A stretch of DNA of 47,436 bases from assembly GCF_902826855.1 (NCBI RefSeq), contig NZ_CADEGK010000010.1, forward strand, positions 1 to 47,436. Direction: 5' to 3'. Positions 1 to 8,124 of the stretch are shown piece after piece. The stretch is from an uncultured Phenylobacterium sp. (GTDB lineage Bacteria; Pseudomonadota; Alphaproteobacteria; Caulobacterales; Caulobacteraceae). The translations under genes were made by a program, and so were the position numbers. The notes under the pieces were generated by a model. The model made no database searches. It had not been told where the DNA came from and was given only the letters and a program-made list of their open reading frames with translations. Numbering within the stretch: position 1 is the stretch's first letter; every line of letters starts with the position of its first letter.

Positions 1-94
1 GGTCGCGCGCCAACCCGCCGGCCAATATGTCGTCGAGGCCTGTTATGCCTGTGGCGGCCTGCGGCGCCGCGCGCACCTTCACGGTCGTGTTCAT
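1..94 (-). CDS. KaiC-like RecA-fold ATPase, N-terminal fragment
   Basis: Only the first 31 codons lie in the window; the gene runs off the left edge. Read on the minus strand from the ATG at 94 it gives a short leader followed by ATGITGLDDILAGGLARD. This matches the opening of KaiC-type domains (TGIPGLDEILGGGLP), just ahead of where the Walker A motif would come. KaiC-family proteins are RecA-superfamily ATPases. In non-cyanobacteria they often sit beside histidine kinases, and their role is mostly unknown. Only a weak purine stretch precedes the ATG. The family call is inferred from this one motif; the rest of the protein is not visible. Confidence 0.6.
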   Translation of the reverse strand, partial: MNTTVKVRAAPQAATGITGLDDILAGGLARD

Positions 95-171
95 CCGATC
101 TTTCGGTCGCGGGAGGGGAGAAGCCCGCCCGCCGCGAAAAATGCTCAAGGCTGTTGGCGGGTTCCCGCCGA

Positions 172-1557
172 TCAGGCCGAGGCCACCCGGCTGCGCGGCT
201 CGCGGACCGCGAACAACAGCATCAGCAGGGCCGCCGCCAGGAAGCCCAGCGAGGCGCCGAAGACCACGTTGTAGCCGAACAGCTGCGAGGTGATCCCGCC
301 GATCAGTGGGCCTGCGGTGGCCGTGGTGCTCTCCGCCGTGGCCGACACCGCGATGCGCATCGGCAGGTCGTCGCGCGACCCGAACTCCAGGATCATGGTC
401 TGGGCGGCCATATTGTAGCCCGCCTGCGACGCGCCCAGCCCGGCGAAGGCGATGAATATCGCCGGCGTGGTATGGATGCTCATCAGCAGGATGGTGGCGG
501 CAATCCAGGCGGCCATCGAGACCAGCAGCACCAGTCGGAAGCCGGTCTTGTCGCCCAAGTAGCCCCAGACGAGGTTCGAGGCCGTATCCGCGCCGAGGAA
601 GCCGAGGGACAGAAGCCCCAGCATCGCGCCGGTCAGGTGGATGCTCTGGCCGACGTAGAGGATGTAGAACGGCGTCGCGATCCGCGCCGAGGTGGCCAAC
701 ATCTGCACCACCAGGAAGAAGGCGTAGGAGCGGTCCTGGCGGATCAGGCTGGGGAACTCGCGCAGGCGGTCGCGGAAGCGCCCCTGGGTGCGCGTGGTCG
801 GCGGCTCGGGCTCCTTGAGCAGCACCTGCAAGGCCCACAGGCCGAGGGTGGTGAGCGCGCAGGCGAACACGAACGTCACGGCATAGCCGTTGCCGAACAG
901 TTCGGCGTCGATGAAGTACTTGCCCGCGACCAGGGCCAGCACCGCGGCGATGGCACCCCCGGTGGTATTGCGCCACGCCTGCAGGCGCCCGCGCCGGCTG
1001 AGCGGGATCACCTTGGACATCAGGAGGCTGAACACCACCCGTTGGGCGCCCATGAAGATGCCGAACATCAGCATGAAGAACAGCACCGACCAGACCAGCG
1101 GCTGCACCTCCACGACCCCGCCCCAGGGCAGGGTGACCTGGTGCTTGTCGTTGGGGATGAACCACGCCGACAGCCCGATCCCCAGGATCGCCAGGCGTCC
1201 CAGGCCGCCCATCCACATGGCCGCCGGCATCACCTTGGTGCGGTGCTCGATCTGGGCGCCCGTGAAGATCGGCGAGATGATCCCGCCCAGCTGCTGCAGC
1301 GCCAGGCCCAGCCCGACGATGGTGTTCGATCCGGAGATCATGTGCAGGTACGACGGCAGGAAGGTTGGCGCATTGACCAACCGGAAGCCGGTCATCCCCA
1401 GCATGCCGTGCAGGTAGTTGCCGATGTAGTTGCGCCGCAGGTTGTCCCAGACGAACTTCTCGTAGGCGGCCTCCCGCTCCGCGAGGCCGGCGTCGTTGTC
1501 GGCGACGGCCTCGATCGCGGCGTCGGGAGTCTCGGGTTCGGCGTCCAAACGTCCCAC
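172..1557 (-). CDS. MFS transporter
   Basis: A major facilitator superfamily permease of about 461 residues. Many hydrophobic segments are separated by short basic loops, including the cytoplasmic loop after helix 2-3 (HRTKVMPAAMWMGG) and a second-half repeat (GFLGADTASNLVWGYLGDKTGFR) with the G-x-x-x-D-x-x-G-x-R type motif. A soluble acidic N-terminus of about 45 residues precedes the first helix. The start is uncertain: the frame has no ATG before the first membrane segment. I place it at the GTG at 1557, but a TTG at 1662 is also possible and neither has a good ribosome site. It lies 138 bases behind a second MFS gene on the same strand, so the two may be co-transcribed. The substrate cannot be told. 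Confidence 0.85.
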   Translation of the reverse strand: MGRLDAEPETPDAAIEAVADNDAGLAEREAAYEKFVWDNLRRNYIGNYLHGMLGMTGFRLVNAPTFLPSYLHMISGSNTIVGLGLALQQLGGIISPIFTGAQIEHRTKVMPAAMWMGGLGRLAILGIGLSAWFIPNDKHQVTLPWGGVVEVQPLVWSVLFFMLMFGIFMGAQRVVFSLLMSKVIPLSRRGRLQAWRNTTGGAIAAVLALVAGKYFIDAELFGNGYAVTFVFACALTTLGLWALQVLLKEPEPPTTRTQGRFRDRLREFPSLIRQDRSYAFFLVVQMLATSARIATPFYILYVGQSIHLTGAMLGLLSLGFLGADTASNLVWGYLGDKTGFRLVLLVSMAAWIAATILLMSIHTTPAIFIAFAGLGASQAGYNMAAQTMILEFGSRDDLPMRIAVSATAESTTATAGPLIGGITSQLFGYNVVFGASLGFLAAALLMLLFAVREPRSRVASA

Positions 1558-1695
1558 TGCCGCCGGGCGGGCTGAAAGACCCCCGCGGCGTTCCCCTGAA
1601 AAAGTCGAAGGCCCGGGCGGAGCCGCGCCCGTCGATGCTAGGGAGATTTGCCCGGGGCGCAACGTCGAAGGCGGCGCCGCGACCCAAGGAACGAG

Positions 1696-2835
1696 CTACG
1701 CAGGCCGCCCGTACGCTCGCCACAGGATCGCGAACGCGATCGCGGCCCCGGCGAGGGCCAGCAAGATCGGCGCCGCCAGGCCTTGTCCGCTCGCGACAAA
1801 GGCCGCAGCGGTCAGGCACCCGACGCCGGAGCCGATGTCCCATCCGCCCTCGGTGGCGATGTGGAAGCGCAGGGGGCAGGGGGAGGCCTTGGCGGCGTTG
1901 TAGACCGGGGTCATCAGCGCCGGGATCATCAGGGACACGACCAGGGCGCCGGAGGCGTTGGCGATCACCGCCAGCCAGGGGGTGTCGAGGCTAAGCGCGC
2001 GTAGCACCACCACGCCCGCGCCTACGCCATAGGCCACGATCAGCGCCCGCCGGCCGTGCCCCAGGTCGATGTAGCGCCCCAACACCAGCCCGCAACCCGC
2101 GCCGACCAGGGCGGCCAGCGCCATCGCCCCGGCAAAGGCCTCGAAGCTCTGCTTCAGGGTCAGGAACAGCGCGATCTGCCAGACGTAGTGGTAGCCCGCC
2201 GCGAACAGGCCGTCGGTCATCATGAGCCACACGCCCAGCGGCGCGGCGCGGAGGCCGGAAGGCGCCTCGTCCTTGATCGGGACCTCTGGCCCGCCGATCA
2301 GCGGGAGCGCGGCCAGCGCCTGCAGAAGGCCCACGCACGCGAACATCGGCGTGGGTCCCCAGGTGACCAGCGCCCAACCGCCTGCCAGCGGCGCGAGGAT
2401 GCCGATGACCGCCGCCATCGCCTCGCGGAACGCGATCTGCCCGCCCCGCGCCTCGGCGTCGCCCAGTGCCGCGAAATAGGCGTGGTAGGACGTCCAGTAC
2501 AGCGCGCTGCCCAGTGGCGAGAGCAGACACAGCGCGATGAACCAGCCGTTGACGCCCTGCACCTGGGCCAGCATCGGGAAGGCCAGCGCTTCCAGAAGGG
2601 TGCCGGCGATCAGAGTGCGGCGCATCCCGATCCGCCGGGCCAACGGCAGCACAGCGCCGCGCACGACAAAGCGCAGGCCCACGATTGCGGCCATGGCCAC
2701 GAGGGTGATCGCCGCCGAAACGCCGGCCTGCAACATGTAAGCAAGGAAGAAGATACCCCCCGCCGCCTCGGCGAAGGTCTGGACGGCGTAATGAAGATTG
2801 ACGCGATTGATCGCGACGTTGCGGAAAAAGCTCAT
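1696..2835 (-). CDS. MFS transporter
   Basis: A 379-residue major facilitator superfamily protein with about 12 hydrophobic segments. The start at 2835 (MSFFRNVAINRVNLHY) is preferred over longer frames because the first helix follows directly and the upstream residues are Pro/Arg-rich noise. The ARRIGMRRTLIAG loop matches the MFS loop 2-3, and GRYIDLGHGRRALI is the equivalent in the second half. It ends at TAG 1696 and is followed on the same strand by the other MFS gene. Two neighbouring MFS genes of different length may act on related substrates; this is inference only. Confidence 0.85.
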   Translation of the reverse strand: MSFFRNVAINRVNLHYAVQTFAEAAGGIFFLAYMLQAGVSAAITLVAMAAIVGLRFVVRGAVLPLARRIGMRRTLIAGTLLEALAFPMLAQVQGVNGWFIALCLLSPLGSALYWTSYHAYFAALGDAEARGGQIAFREAMAAVIGILAPLAGGWALVTWGPTPMFACVGLLQALAALPLIGGPEVPIKDEAPSGLRAAPLGVWLMMTDGLFAAGYHYVWQIALFLTLKQSFEAFAGAMALAALVGAGCGLVLGRYIDLGHGRRALIVAYGVGAGVVVLRALSLDTPWLAVIANASGALVVSLMIPALMTPVYNAAKASPCPLRFHIATEGGWDIGSGVGCLTAAAFVASGQGLAAPILLALAGAAIAFAILWRAYGRPA

Positions 2836-3040
2836 GGAAATACGACCCGATACGGGTGGTGCGCGAGCGCGCGCTTTCAGCCGCCCTTCCCATCCTGGGT
2901 CACGGGGCGCCGGGCTGGCGGGGCAAGGGGCTAGCGCAGGCGCTCGGTACACATGCGGCGGAGCTTAGGCACGCCGCCGCCGCCGCGCAAGGCAGGCTGC
3001 CCCGCCTCGCCAAGGTCTGACGGCCGGGATCGCCCGGGTG

Positions 3041-3649
3041 TTAGATCCGCTTGTATTCCATGCTCGAGCCGTCCTCGAGCTTGCCTTTGAGCGCCAGCCA
3101 GTTGCCCGAGGCGTCGTAGAAGTCGTCGATCTCGGCTTCGCCGCGGACCTGCCAGTGCCCCGGCTTCACCTGGTTGACGGTGACCCTCAGCATCTTGCCT
3201 TCCTGCTGATTGAACAGCGGCTTGCCGAAGTTGCCCTGGTTCCAGTGGCTGAGCGGCAGGGCGCTGGCGGGGCCGCGCGTGGCGCCGGCGGGCCCGGTGA
3301 GCGCCACATAGGTCCCCATGCTCCGGGCGGACGCCTTGGTCAGCTTGCCGTTGCCGTTGGTGCTGGTCTCGATGCTGGCCCACTTGCCGTCGACCCACTT
3401 CTCGATGGCGGTGTGCTTGTACTTGTAGACCGGGACCGGGCCCACCTTGACGGTCATCGCCACGTTGGTGGTCGCCGTGCGGGCCTTGTCGTCGCCGGTG
3501 AAGACGATCACGTGCTCGCCAACCTTGTTCCCGTTGCGGAAGACCTGGAACGCCAGGCGGTTGGGCAGGGCGGCGAGCACGGCGCCGGGGGCCAGGGCCA
3601 ATCCCGCCCCGCCAATGATCAATTCGCGGCGCCCAATCAAACGGCTCAT
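3041..3649 (-). CDS. DUF6134-like exported protein
   Basis: A 202-residue protein starting MSRLIGRRELIIGGAGLALAP, a twin-arginine-like signal peptide (GRRELIIGG, hydrophobic stretch, Ala-rich cleavage region near residue 29). The mature part is beta-rich (LAFQVFRNGNKVGEH, VAMTVKVGPVPVYKYKH, GEAEIDDFYDASGNW), resembling DUF6134 periplasmic proteins of unknown function. The start at 3649 is chosen because GAGGG lies five bases upstream; the frame extends to a TTG at 3661 without support. No partner gene is obvious, and the preceding small frame and the protease gene are on the same strand. Confidence 0.7.
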   Translation of the reverse strand: MSRLIGRRELIIGGAGLALAPGAVLAALPNRLAFQVFRNGNKVGEHVIVFTGDDKARTATTNVAMTVKVGPVPVYKYKHTAIEKWVDGKWASIETSTNGNGKLTKASARSMGTYVALTGPAGATRGPASALPLSHWNQGNFGKPLFNQQEGKMLRVTVNQVKPGHWQVRGEAEIDDFYDASGNWLALKGKLEDGSSMEYKRI

Positions 3650-3707
3650 CGAAACCCTCAAGAGAATCCGTGCTCGGACGTCAGCTTAACCCGACATACA
3701 TGGCGGA

Positions 3708-3863
3708 CTAGTGGCCGGACGGCAAATCGGGTCGCGGCTTCTGGCGAGGTTCGCGCGCGGGGGCCGGTTTGGCCGCCGCCTTCTGTCCGTGTTGGGGTGA
3801 GGCCGCCTGGCGGGGGATGGCCCACCCGCGATCAGGTTCTTGCTGCAGCAAGCCACGCGTCAT
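3708..3863 (-). CDS. Possible small basic protein (51 aa)
   Basis: A short frame on the minus strand running from ATG 3863 to TAG 3710-3708. A strong ribosome site, GGAGG, lies seven bases before the ATG. The product is hydrophilic and rich in Arg, Lys, Pro and Gln (MTRGLLQQEPDRGWAIPRQA and onward), with no membrane segment or recognised domain. It fills an otherwise empty 250-base gap between the transglutaminase-like gene and the DUF6134-like gene, all on one strand. The ribosome site is the main argument; the composition is what any GC-rich frame tends to give, so this is a candidate only. Confidence 0.4.
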   Translation of the reverse strand: MTRGLLQQEPDRGWAIPRQAASPQHGQKAAAKPAPAREPRQKPRPDLPSGH

Positions 3864-3903
3864 GAAAAGCCCTCCAAGCTCCACAACTGTACGTAGTCAT
3901 GCC

Positions 3904-4782
3904 TCAGGCGGCTTCACGAAGCGAATCCGCCGGGCGCACATCCACGTGAACGGTGAGGCTCGCCTTTCCGCCGTCGCCATAGATCGCGCCGCAGATCGGA
4001 GCCGCCTCGGCGGGGGTGCGGGCCACCGCCACGGGGATCAGATCTGGGCTCTCGGCGAGGGCATTGGTGGGGTCGAATTCGCGCCAGCCGAGGGCCGGAA
4101 GGAACACCTCGCACCAGGCGTGGGTGGCGCTCGCGCCGCGCATGCCGCCGCCGTGTGGTGAATAGAGGTAGCCGGTGACGAACCGCGCCGCATAGCCTAG
4201 CCGCCGCAGCGCCTCCACCATCAGCCAGGCGAAGTCGCGGCAGGTGCCGGACCTCAGCTTCACCGTGTGCGACGGTTCCTGCGCCGCGCCCAGGTCGCGG
4301 GGCTGGTACTCGAACTGGTCGTGGATGGTGCGGTTGAGCCGCAGCAGGAACTCCAGCGCCGGCTCGTGCGCGCTTCGCATCTGCTCGCGCAGCCACCTCA
4401 GCAGTTGGCCATCGGCGTCCTCCGTCGCTGGCTCGATGAACGGCGCCAGCGTCGCCCGATCCGCGCTGGGATAGACGATCGGCGTCGCGGTCTGTGGATC
4501 CCGCACCTCCAGGTCGGAGAGCTGCGCGGAGAACCGTTCGATCTCCAGGTCGCTGCGGATCCAAAGGGCGGTGGAGGTTCCGCGCGGCGTGAACTGGCAG
4601 ACGGAATTGCCGAGTGCGTCGTAGAGCCAGCGGACGTCGCCAGGTGGCGAGACGGTCAGAACGGCGTCCACGACCCGGATCGCGTGGCTGTCGCGCGGCC
4701 GCACCAACAGGCGGTGCCGGGCGAACGAGACCGGGCGCTCATAGGCGTAGGTTGTCTCGTGGCGGATGAGCAGGCGGGTCAT
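3904..4782 (-). CDS. Transglutaminase-like cysteine protease family protein
   Basis: A 292-residue protein with the two-part layout of bacterial transglutaminase-like proteins. An N-terminal beta domain (residues 1-90, starting MTRLLIRHETTYAYERPVSF) is followed by the catalytic domain. The triad is visible: Cys181 in SGTCRDFAWL, His221 in SATHAWCEVFLP and Asp237 in GWREFDPTN. Family members are thought to act as proteases or amidases on peptide or isopeptide bonds. There is no signal peptide, so the product should be cytoplasmic. It lies 113 bases downstream of the SDR gene on the same strand. Confidence 0.85.
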   Translation of the reverse strand: MTRLLIRHETTYAYERPVSFARHRLLVRPRDSHAIRVVDAVLTVSPPGDVRWLYDALGNSVCQFTPRGTSTALWIRSDLEIERFSAQLSDLEVRDPQTATPIVYPSADRATLAPFIEPATEDADGQLLRWLREQMRSAHEPALEFLLRLNRTIHDQFEYQPRDLGAAQEPSHTVKLRSGTCRDFAWLMVEALRRLGYAARFVTGYLYSPHGGGMRGASATHAWCEVFLPALGWREFDPTNALAESPDLIPVAVARTPAEAAPICGAIYGDGGKASLTVHVDVRPADSLREAA

Positions 4783-4895
4783 GGGGTGCGAAATGGCCGA
4801 TGGCGACGGCGGTTCCCCCTCGGGGCCCGCTGTCCACTAGGACGCTGGCCTCGGCGGCCCGTCGGCCCCGTGGGATCCGTAGCCCCTGACGGTCC

Positions 4896-5618
4896 TCAGG
4901 CGCCGAGCGCGCTGCCGCCCTCCACGAAGAGCACCTGGCCCGTCGTGTAGCCGCCGCGCATCAGGTAGAGGTAGGCCTCTGCCGCCTCACCCGGCTCCCC
5001 GATGCGGGGGACCAGCTGGCCCTTGGTCATCTCGGTGAACTGCGCCTCACGGCGCTCTTCGGGAATGCGATCCCAGACCCCGGTGCGGATCAGGCCCGGG
5101 CATACGCAGTTGACCCGGATCGGCGCCAGTTCCACCGCCAGTCCACGGGTCAGATGCTCGACCGCGCCGGCCATGGCCGTCGAAATCGCCGAGCCCTTGG
5201 TCGGCCGATGCGCGATCATGCCGTCGGTCAGGGTGATCGACCCGCCTGGCGTCAGCACCTTGGCGCCATGCTTGGCCAATGCCACAGCGCCCCAGAAGCG
5301 CACCCGGAACAGCCCTTCCGCTGCGGCCAGGTCCACGTCCGCCAGCGGTCCCCGCCGCGGCCCGCCCCAGTCGCCGGCGGTCGTCACGATGTGCTCGAAG
5401 CCGTCGGCGGCGGCAAAGAAGGCTTCCACCGCCGCCTCGTCGGTCACGTCGATCACGGCGCCCTGAACGCTCAGCCGGTCCGCGGCCTCGGCGATCCGCT
5501 CGGCGCTCGTCGAGGCGATGGTCACCACGGCGCCGGCCGCCCTCGCCGCCTGCGCCACCGCGAACCCGATCCCGGAGCCGCCGCCGACCACCAGGACGCG
5601 ATTGCCACTCAGGCTCAT
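4896..5618 (-). CDS. SDR-family protein lacking the catalytic Tyr-Lys pair
   Basis: A 240-residue Rossmann-fold short-chain dehydrogenase homologue. The cofactor loop GGGSGIG (12-18), the TTAG segment (79-82) and the conserved C-terminal part (LAVELAPIRVNCVCPGLIRTG) are present. Where the catalytic Y-x-x-x-K should lie, just before the AVEHLTRGLAVEL helix, the sequence reads GSAISTAMAGAVE: Ser replaces Tyr and Ala replaces Lys. The protein may bind NAD(P) without normal SDR chemistry, or belong to an atypical SDR subfamily. Its ATG overlaps the stop of the upstream membrane-protein gene by four bases (ATGA), implying translational coupling. Confidence 0.8.
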   Translation of the reverse strand: MSLSGNRVLVVGGGSGIGFAVAQAARAAGAVVTIASTSAERIAEAADRLSVQGAVIDVTDEAAVEAFFAAADGFEHIVTTAGDWGGPRRGPLADVDLAAAEGLFRVRFWGAVALAKHGAKVLTPGGSITLTDGMIAHRPTKGSAISTAMAGAVEHLTRGLAVELAPIRVNCVCPGLIRTGVWDRIPEERREAQFTEMTKGQLVPRIGEPGEAAEAYLYLMRGGYTTGQVLFVEGGSALGA

Positions 5619-6748
5619 GGTACGTACCTCGCGCGCCAGTGGGCCGCGACGAACTCGCGCAGGTCGCGGTAGGCCACGGTCTCCATGTCGCGCAGCGCGG
5701 CCAGCTTTTCGCCCAGATCGCCGGCGTCGAACCGGCTGCGCGCCCGCATCACCGCGGCCGAGTACCAGGCATAGCGACTGGCGTCGTCCGACAGCAGCAG
5801 GCTGTCGTTGATCACCCGCAGCGCCAGGGCGACCGCCGTGGCGCTGGCGGCGGTGGCCAGCGCGAGCCGGACCCAGGGGTTCGGGAGCGTCACGCCCGTG
5901 GCCATCAGGATGCCCGCCGCGGCGGCGGCCAGCACCGCCATGGCCGGCAGGATTTCACTACCCCGGCTGACCAGTTGCGAGCGCCGGCCGGGGGCGCGCA
6001 GGGAATCCGACAGCTTGCGGTCAACATAGGCCAGCTGCACGTCGAAGCGCTGACTGCGCAGCAGCGGCAGCAGGATGTCCAGGCCCTCGGACGGCGGCGG
6101 CGGCGGCTGCGAATGCGACCATTCCGGCAGCACCCAGACGTCGGTCTCCTCCACTGTTCCGGCCAGCTTGCCGATCTGGTGGGCCACGTCGTCCGGCTTC
6201 GGAAGCGCCTCCAGCGCGCGGGCGCGGACCACCTTCCATTCGCCGAGGGCAACATTGTCGGTCATCGCCCGCGCCACCAGGTCAAGGTTGTTGACGATGG
6301 CCTGGAAGTAGAGGCCGCGGACCCGCTCGGTCCAGAAGCGGTTGCCCAGCCAGCGGGCCTTGGACTGGTGGTCCAGCCAGTGGAAGGCGGTCAGCGCGGC
6401 CCCGCTCAGCGTCAGCACCGCCGCCGTAAGGCCCACCCACCGCTCGACCCCGAGGGCCAGTGGCGCGAACGCCGCCAGCATAAGGCCCAGGACCGCCATC
6501 GCCACGGAGGCCAGCCCCAGCCCGCGGTCCCGCCGACCGTGCTTGTTGGCCGGGGCTTCGTACTTGCCGAACAGCTGCCGCAACTCCGGCCAGTCCAGCA
6601 CCCGAAGGCCCTGCAGGTGGCGCTGGCCCAACATGGCCCGCGCGGGCTTGGTCAGAAGGATATCGTCGTTGGTCCAGTCCGCCAGCGGATCGTTGAACAG
6701 GCCAATACGGGTGTCGGCCTCGGCCAAACCCGGCGCGTCGTTGCTCAT
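5615..6748 (-). CDS. Four-helix membrane protein, possibly SLATT/DUF4231-like
   Basis: A 377-residue protein with two hydrophobic hairpins, about residues 85-135 (SVAMAVLGLMLAAFAPLALG and following) and about residues 275-325 (AMAVLAAAAAGILMATGV and following). Each is followed by a helical cytoplasmic region; the first reads ARWLGNRFWTERVRGLYFQ. The pattern of two helices followed by an amphipathic W/R-rich stretch resembles the SLATT/DUF4231 two-helix domains found with nucleotide-signalling systems, here duplicated. That resemblance is by eye and tentative. The start at 6748 is the ATG after an upstream frame extension with no support. The stop overlaps the ATG of the SDR-like gene (ATGA), so the two should be made together. 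It diverges from the LexA-boxed repair operon. Confidence 0.6.
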   Translation of the reverse strand: MSNDAPGLAEADTRIGLFNDPLADWTNDDILLTKPARAMLGQRHLQGLRVLDWPELRQLFGKYEAPANKHGRRDRGLGLASVAMAVLGLMLAAFAPLALGVERWVGLTAAVLTLSGAALTAFHWLDHQSKARWLGNRFWTERVRGLYFQAIVNNLDLVARAMTDNVALGEWKVVRARALEALPKPDDVAHQIGKLAGTVEETDVWVLPEWSHSQPPPPPSEGLDILLPLLRSQRFDVQLAYVDRKLSDSLRAPGRRSQLVSRGSEILPAMAVLAAAAAGILMATGVTLPNPWVRLALATAASATAVALALRVINDSLLLSDDASRYAWYSAAVMRARSRFDAGDLGEKLAALRDMETVAYRDLREFVAAHWRARYVP

Positions 6749-6865
6749 CGGGGGCTCTCGATCGGTTTGCGGTGTCGGCGCAAAGGCCACTATGCCGCGC
6801 GCCGCCCCTTTCCACCAAGGCCGTCCCGGGGGTCAGCGTTCGACGCAATCGGGAAAGCAGCGGAC

Positions 6866-6894
6866 TTGTCAGAACAAATCACGAACTCTATCGT
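6866..6894 (+). promoter_or_regulatory. Predicted promoter of the radical SAM-UdgX operon
   Basis: TTGTCA at 6866-6871 and TATCGT at 6889-6894, 17 bases apart, resemble a housekeeping -35/-10 pair. The expected transcription start is at about 6901, only a few bases before the ATG at 6904, so the message would be nearly leaderless. The LexA-type box lies between the two elements. Confidence 0.45.
6872..6886 (-). promoter_or_regulatory. LexA (SOS) box ahead of the radical SAM-UdgX operon
   Basis: The plus strand reads GAACAAATCACGAAC, i.e. GAAC-N7-GAAC, the reverse complement of the GTTC-N7-GTTC operator known for LexA in Caulobacter and other alphaproteobacteria. Both half-sites are perfect. 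It sits 17 bases upstream of the ATG at 6904, between the predicted -35 and -10 elements, where repressor binding would block transcription. A DNA-repair operon downstream makes the assignment credible. Confidence 0.75.
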
Positions 6895-6903
6895 TCTCCA
6901 GTC

Positions 6904-8124
6904 ATGGCGACCCTCAGTCTCAAGCGTAAACTCGCGATCCTCTCCGACGCGGCCAAGTATGATGCGTCCTGCGCCTCGTCCGGTTCGGAGAAGCGCAACT
7001 CGGTGGGCGGGAAGGGGATCGGGTCCACCGAAGGGCACGGCATCTGCCACGCCTACGCCCCGGACGGACGCTGCATCAGCCTCCTGAAGATCCTGCTGAC
7101 CAACTTCTGCGTCTACGATTGCGCCTACTGCATCAACCGCGTCAGCTCCAACACGCCGCGGGCGCGGTTCACCGTCCAGGAGGTGGTCGATCTCACCTTG
7201 GGCTTCTACCGGCGCAACTACATCGAAGGCCTGTTCCTCTCCTCGGGCATCATCCGTTCGGCCGACTACACCATGGAAGAGATGGTGCGGGTGGCCCGCA
7301 CCCTGCGCGAGGTCCACGACTTTCGCGGCTACATCCACCTGAAGGTGATCCCGGAGGCTTCGCCGAGGCTCGTCGAACAGGCCGCGCTCTATGCCGACCG
7401 GGTCTCGATCAACATCGAATTGCCCCGCGACGAAAGCCTGGCCGCCCTTGCGCCTGAGAAGGACGTGGTCGGGATCAAGAAGGCCATGGGTGCCGTGCGG
7501 CTGGGCGTTGACGCGGGCCGTGAAAAGGGGCGCAAGGCCAAGCCGCCGCCCTTCGCGCCGGCCGGACAGTCCACGCAGATGATCGTCGGCGCGGACGGGG
7601 CCAGCGACGGCGCGATACTGGCCCGGGCGGACAGCCTCTACGGCGCCTACCGCCTGCGCCGGGTCTACTACTCCGCCTTCTCGCCAATTCCGGATTCCGC
7701 CGCCCGCCTGCCGTTGGCCCGTCCCCCGCTGATCCGCGAGCACCGCCTCTACCAGGCCGACTGGCTGATGCGCTTCTACGGCTTCGAGCGGACCGAGATC
7801 ATCGGCGAGACCGAGGACCTCGATCTTGCCATCGACCCCAAGCTGGCCTGGGCGCTCAGGAACCGCGGCGACTTCCCTGTCGACGTTAACACTGCCGAGC
7901 GCGAGCGGCTGCTGCGAGTGCCGGGCCTGGGGGTAAAGGCGGTCGGGCGCATCCTGGATGTGCGCCGCTTCAAGCGCCTGGAGCTGGCGGATGTGAAGCG
8001 CCTGACGCGCGGGGTCGAGAAGCTGAAGCCCTTCCTGGTCTGCGCCGACTGGTCGCCGGGCGCGCTGACCGACCGAGCCGACCTGCGTGAGAGGGTCGAG
8101 CCCCAGCAGCTGGAACTCTTCTGA
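6904..8124 (+). CDS. Radical SAM protein, putative DNA modification/repair (UdgX partner)
   Basis: A 406-residue protein with the radical SAM cluster motif C-x3-C-x2-C at residues 69-76 (NFCVYDCAYC), which holds a 4Fe-4S cluster for S-adenosylmethionine cleavage. Near the C-terminus lies a helix-hairpin-helix type DNA-binding segment (LLRVPGLGVKAVGRIL). This combination matches the TIGR03916-type putative DNA repair radical SAM proteins, which are normally encoded beside a UdgX-type glycosylase. The reaction is unknown. The start is the ATG at 6904, since upstream codons overlap the promoter and operator. The stop TGA shares its last base with the ATG of the next gene (TGATG). A LexA box precedes it, so induction by DNA damage is expected. 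Confidence 0.9.
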   Translation: MATLSLKRKLAILSDAAKYDASCASSGSEKRNSVGGKGIGSTEGHGICHAYAPDGRCISLLKILLTNFCVYDCAYCINRVSSNTPRARFTVQEVVDLTLGFYRRNYIEGLFLSSGIIRSADYTMEEMVRVARTLREVHDFRGYIHLKVIPEASPRLVEQAALYADRVSINIELPRDESLAALAPEKDVVGIKKAMGAVRLGVDAGREKGRKAKPPPFAPAGQSTQMIVGADGASDGAILARADSLYGAYRLRRVYYSAFSPIPDSAARLPLARPPLIREHRLYQADWLMRFYGFERTEIIGETEDLDLAIDPKLAWALRNRGDFPVDVNTAERERLLRVPGLGVKAVGRILDVRRFKRLELADVKRLTRGVEKLKPFLVCADWSPGALTDRADLRERVEPQQLELF

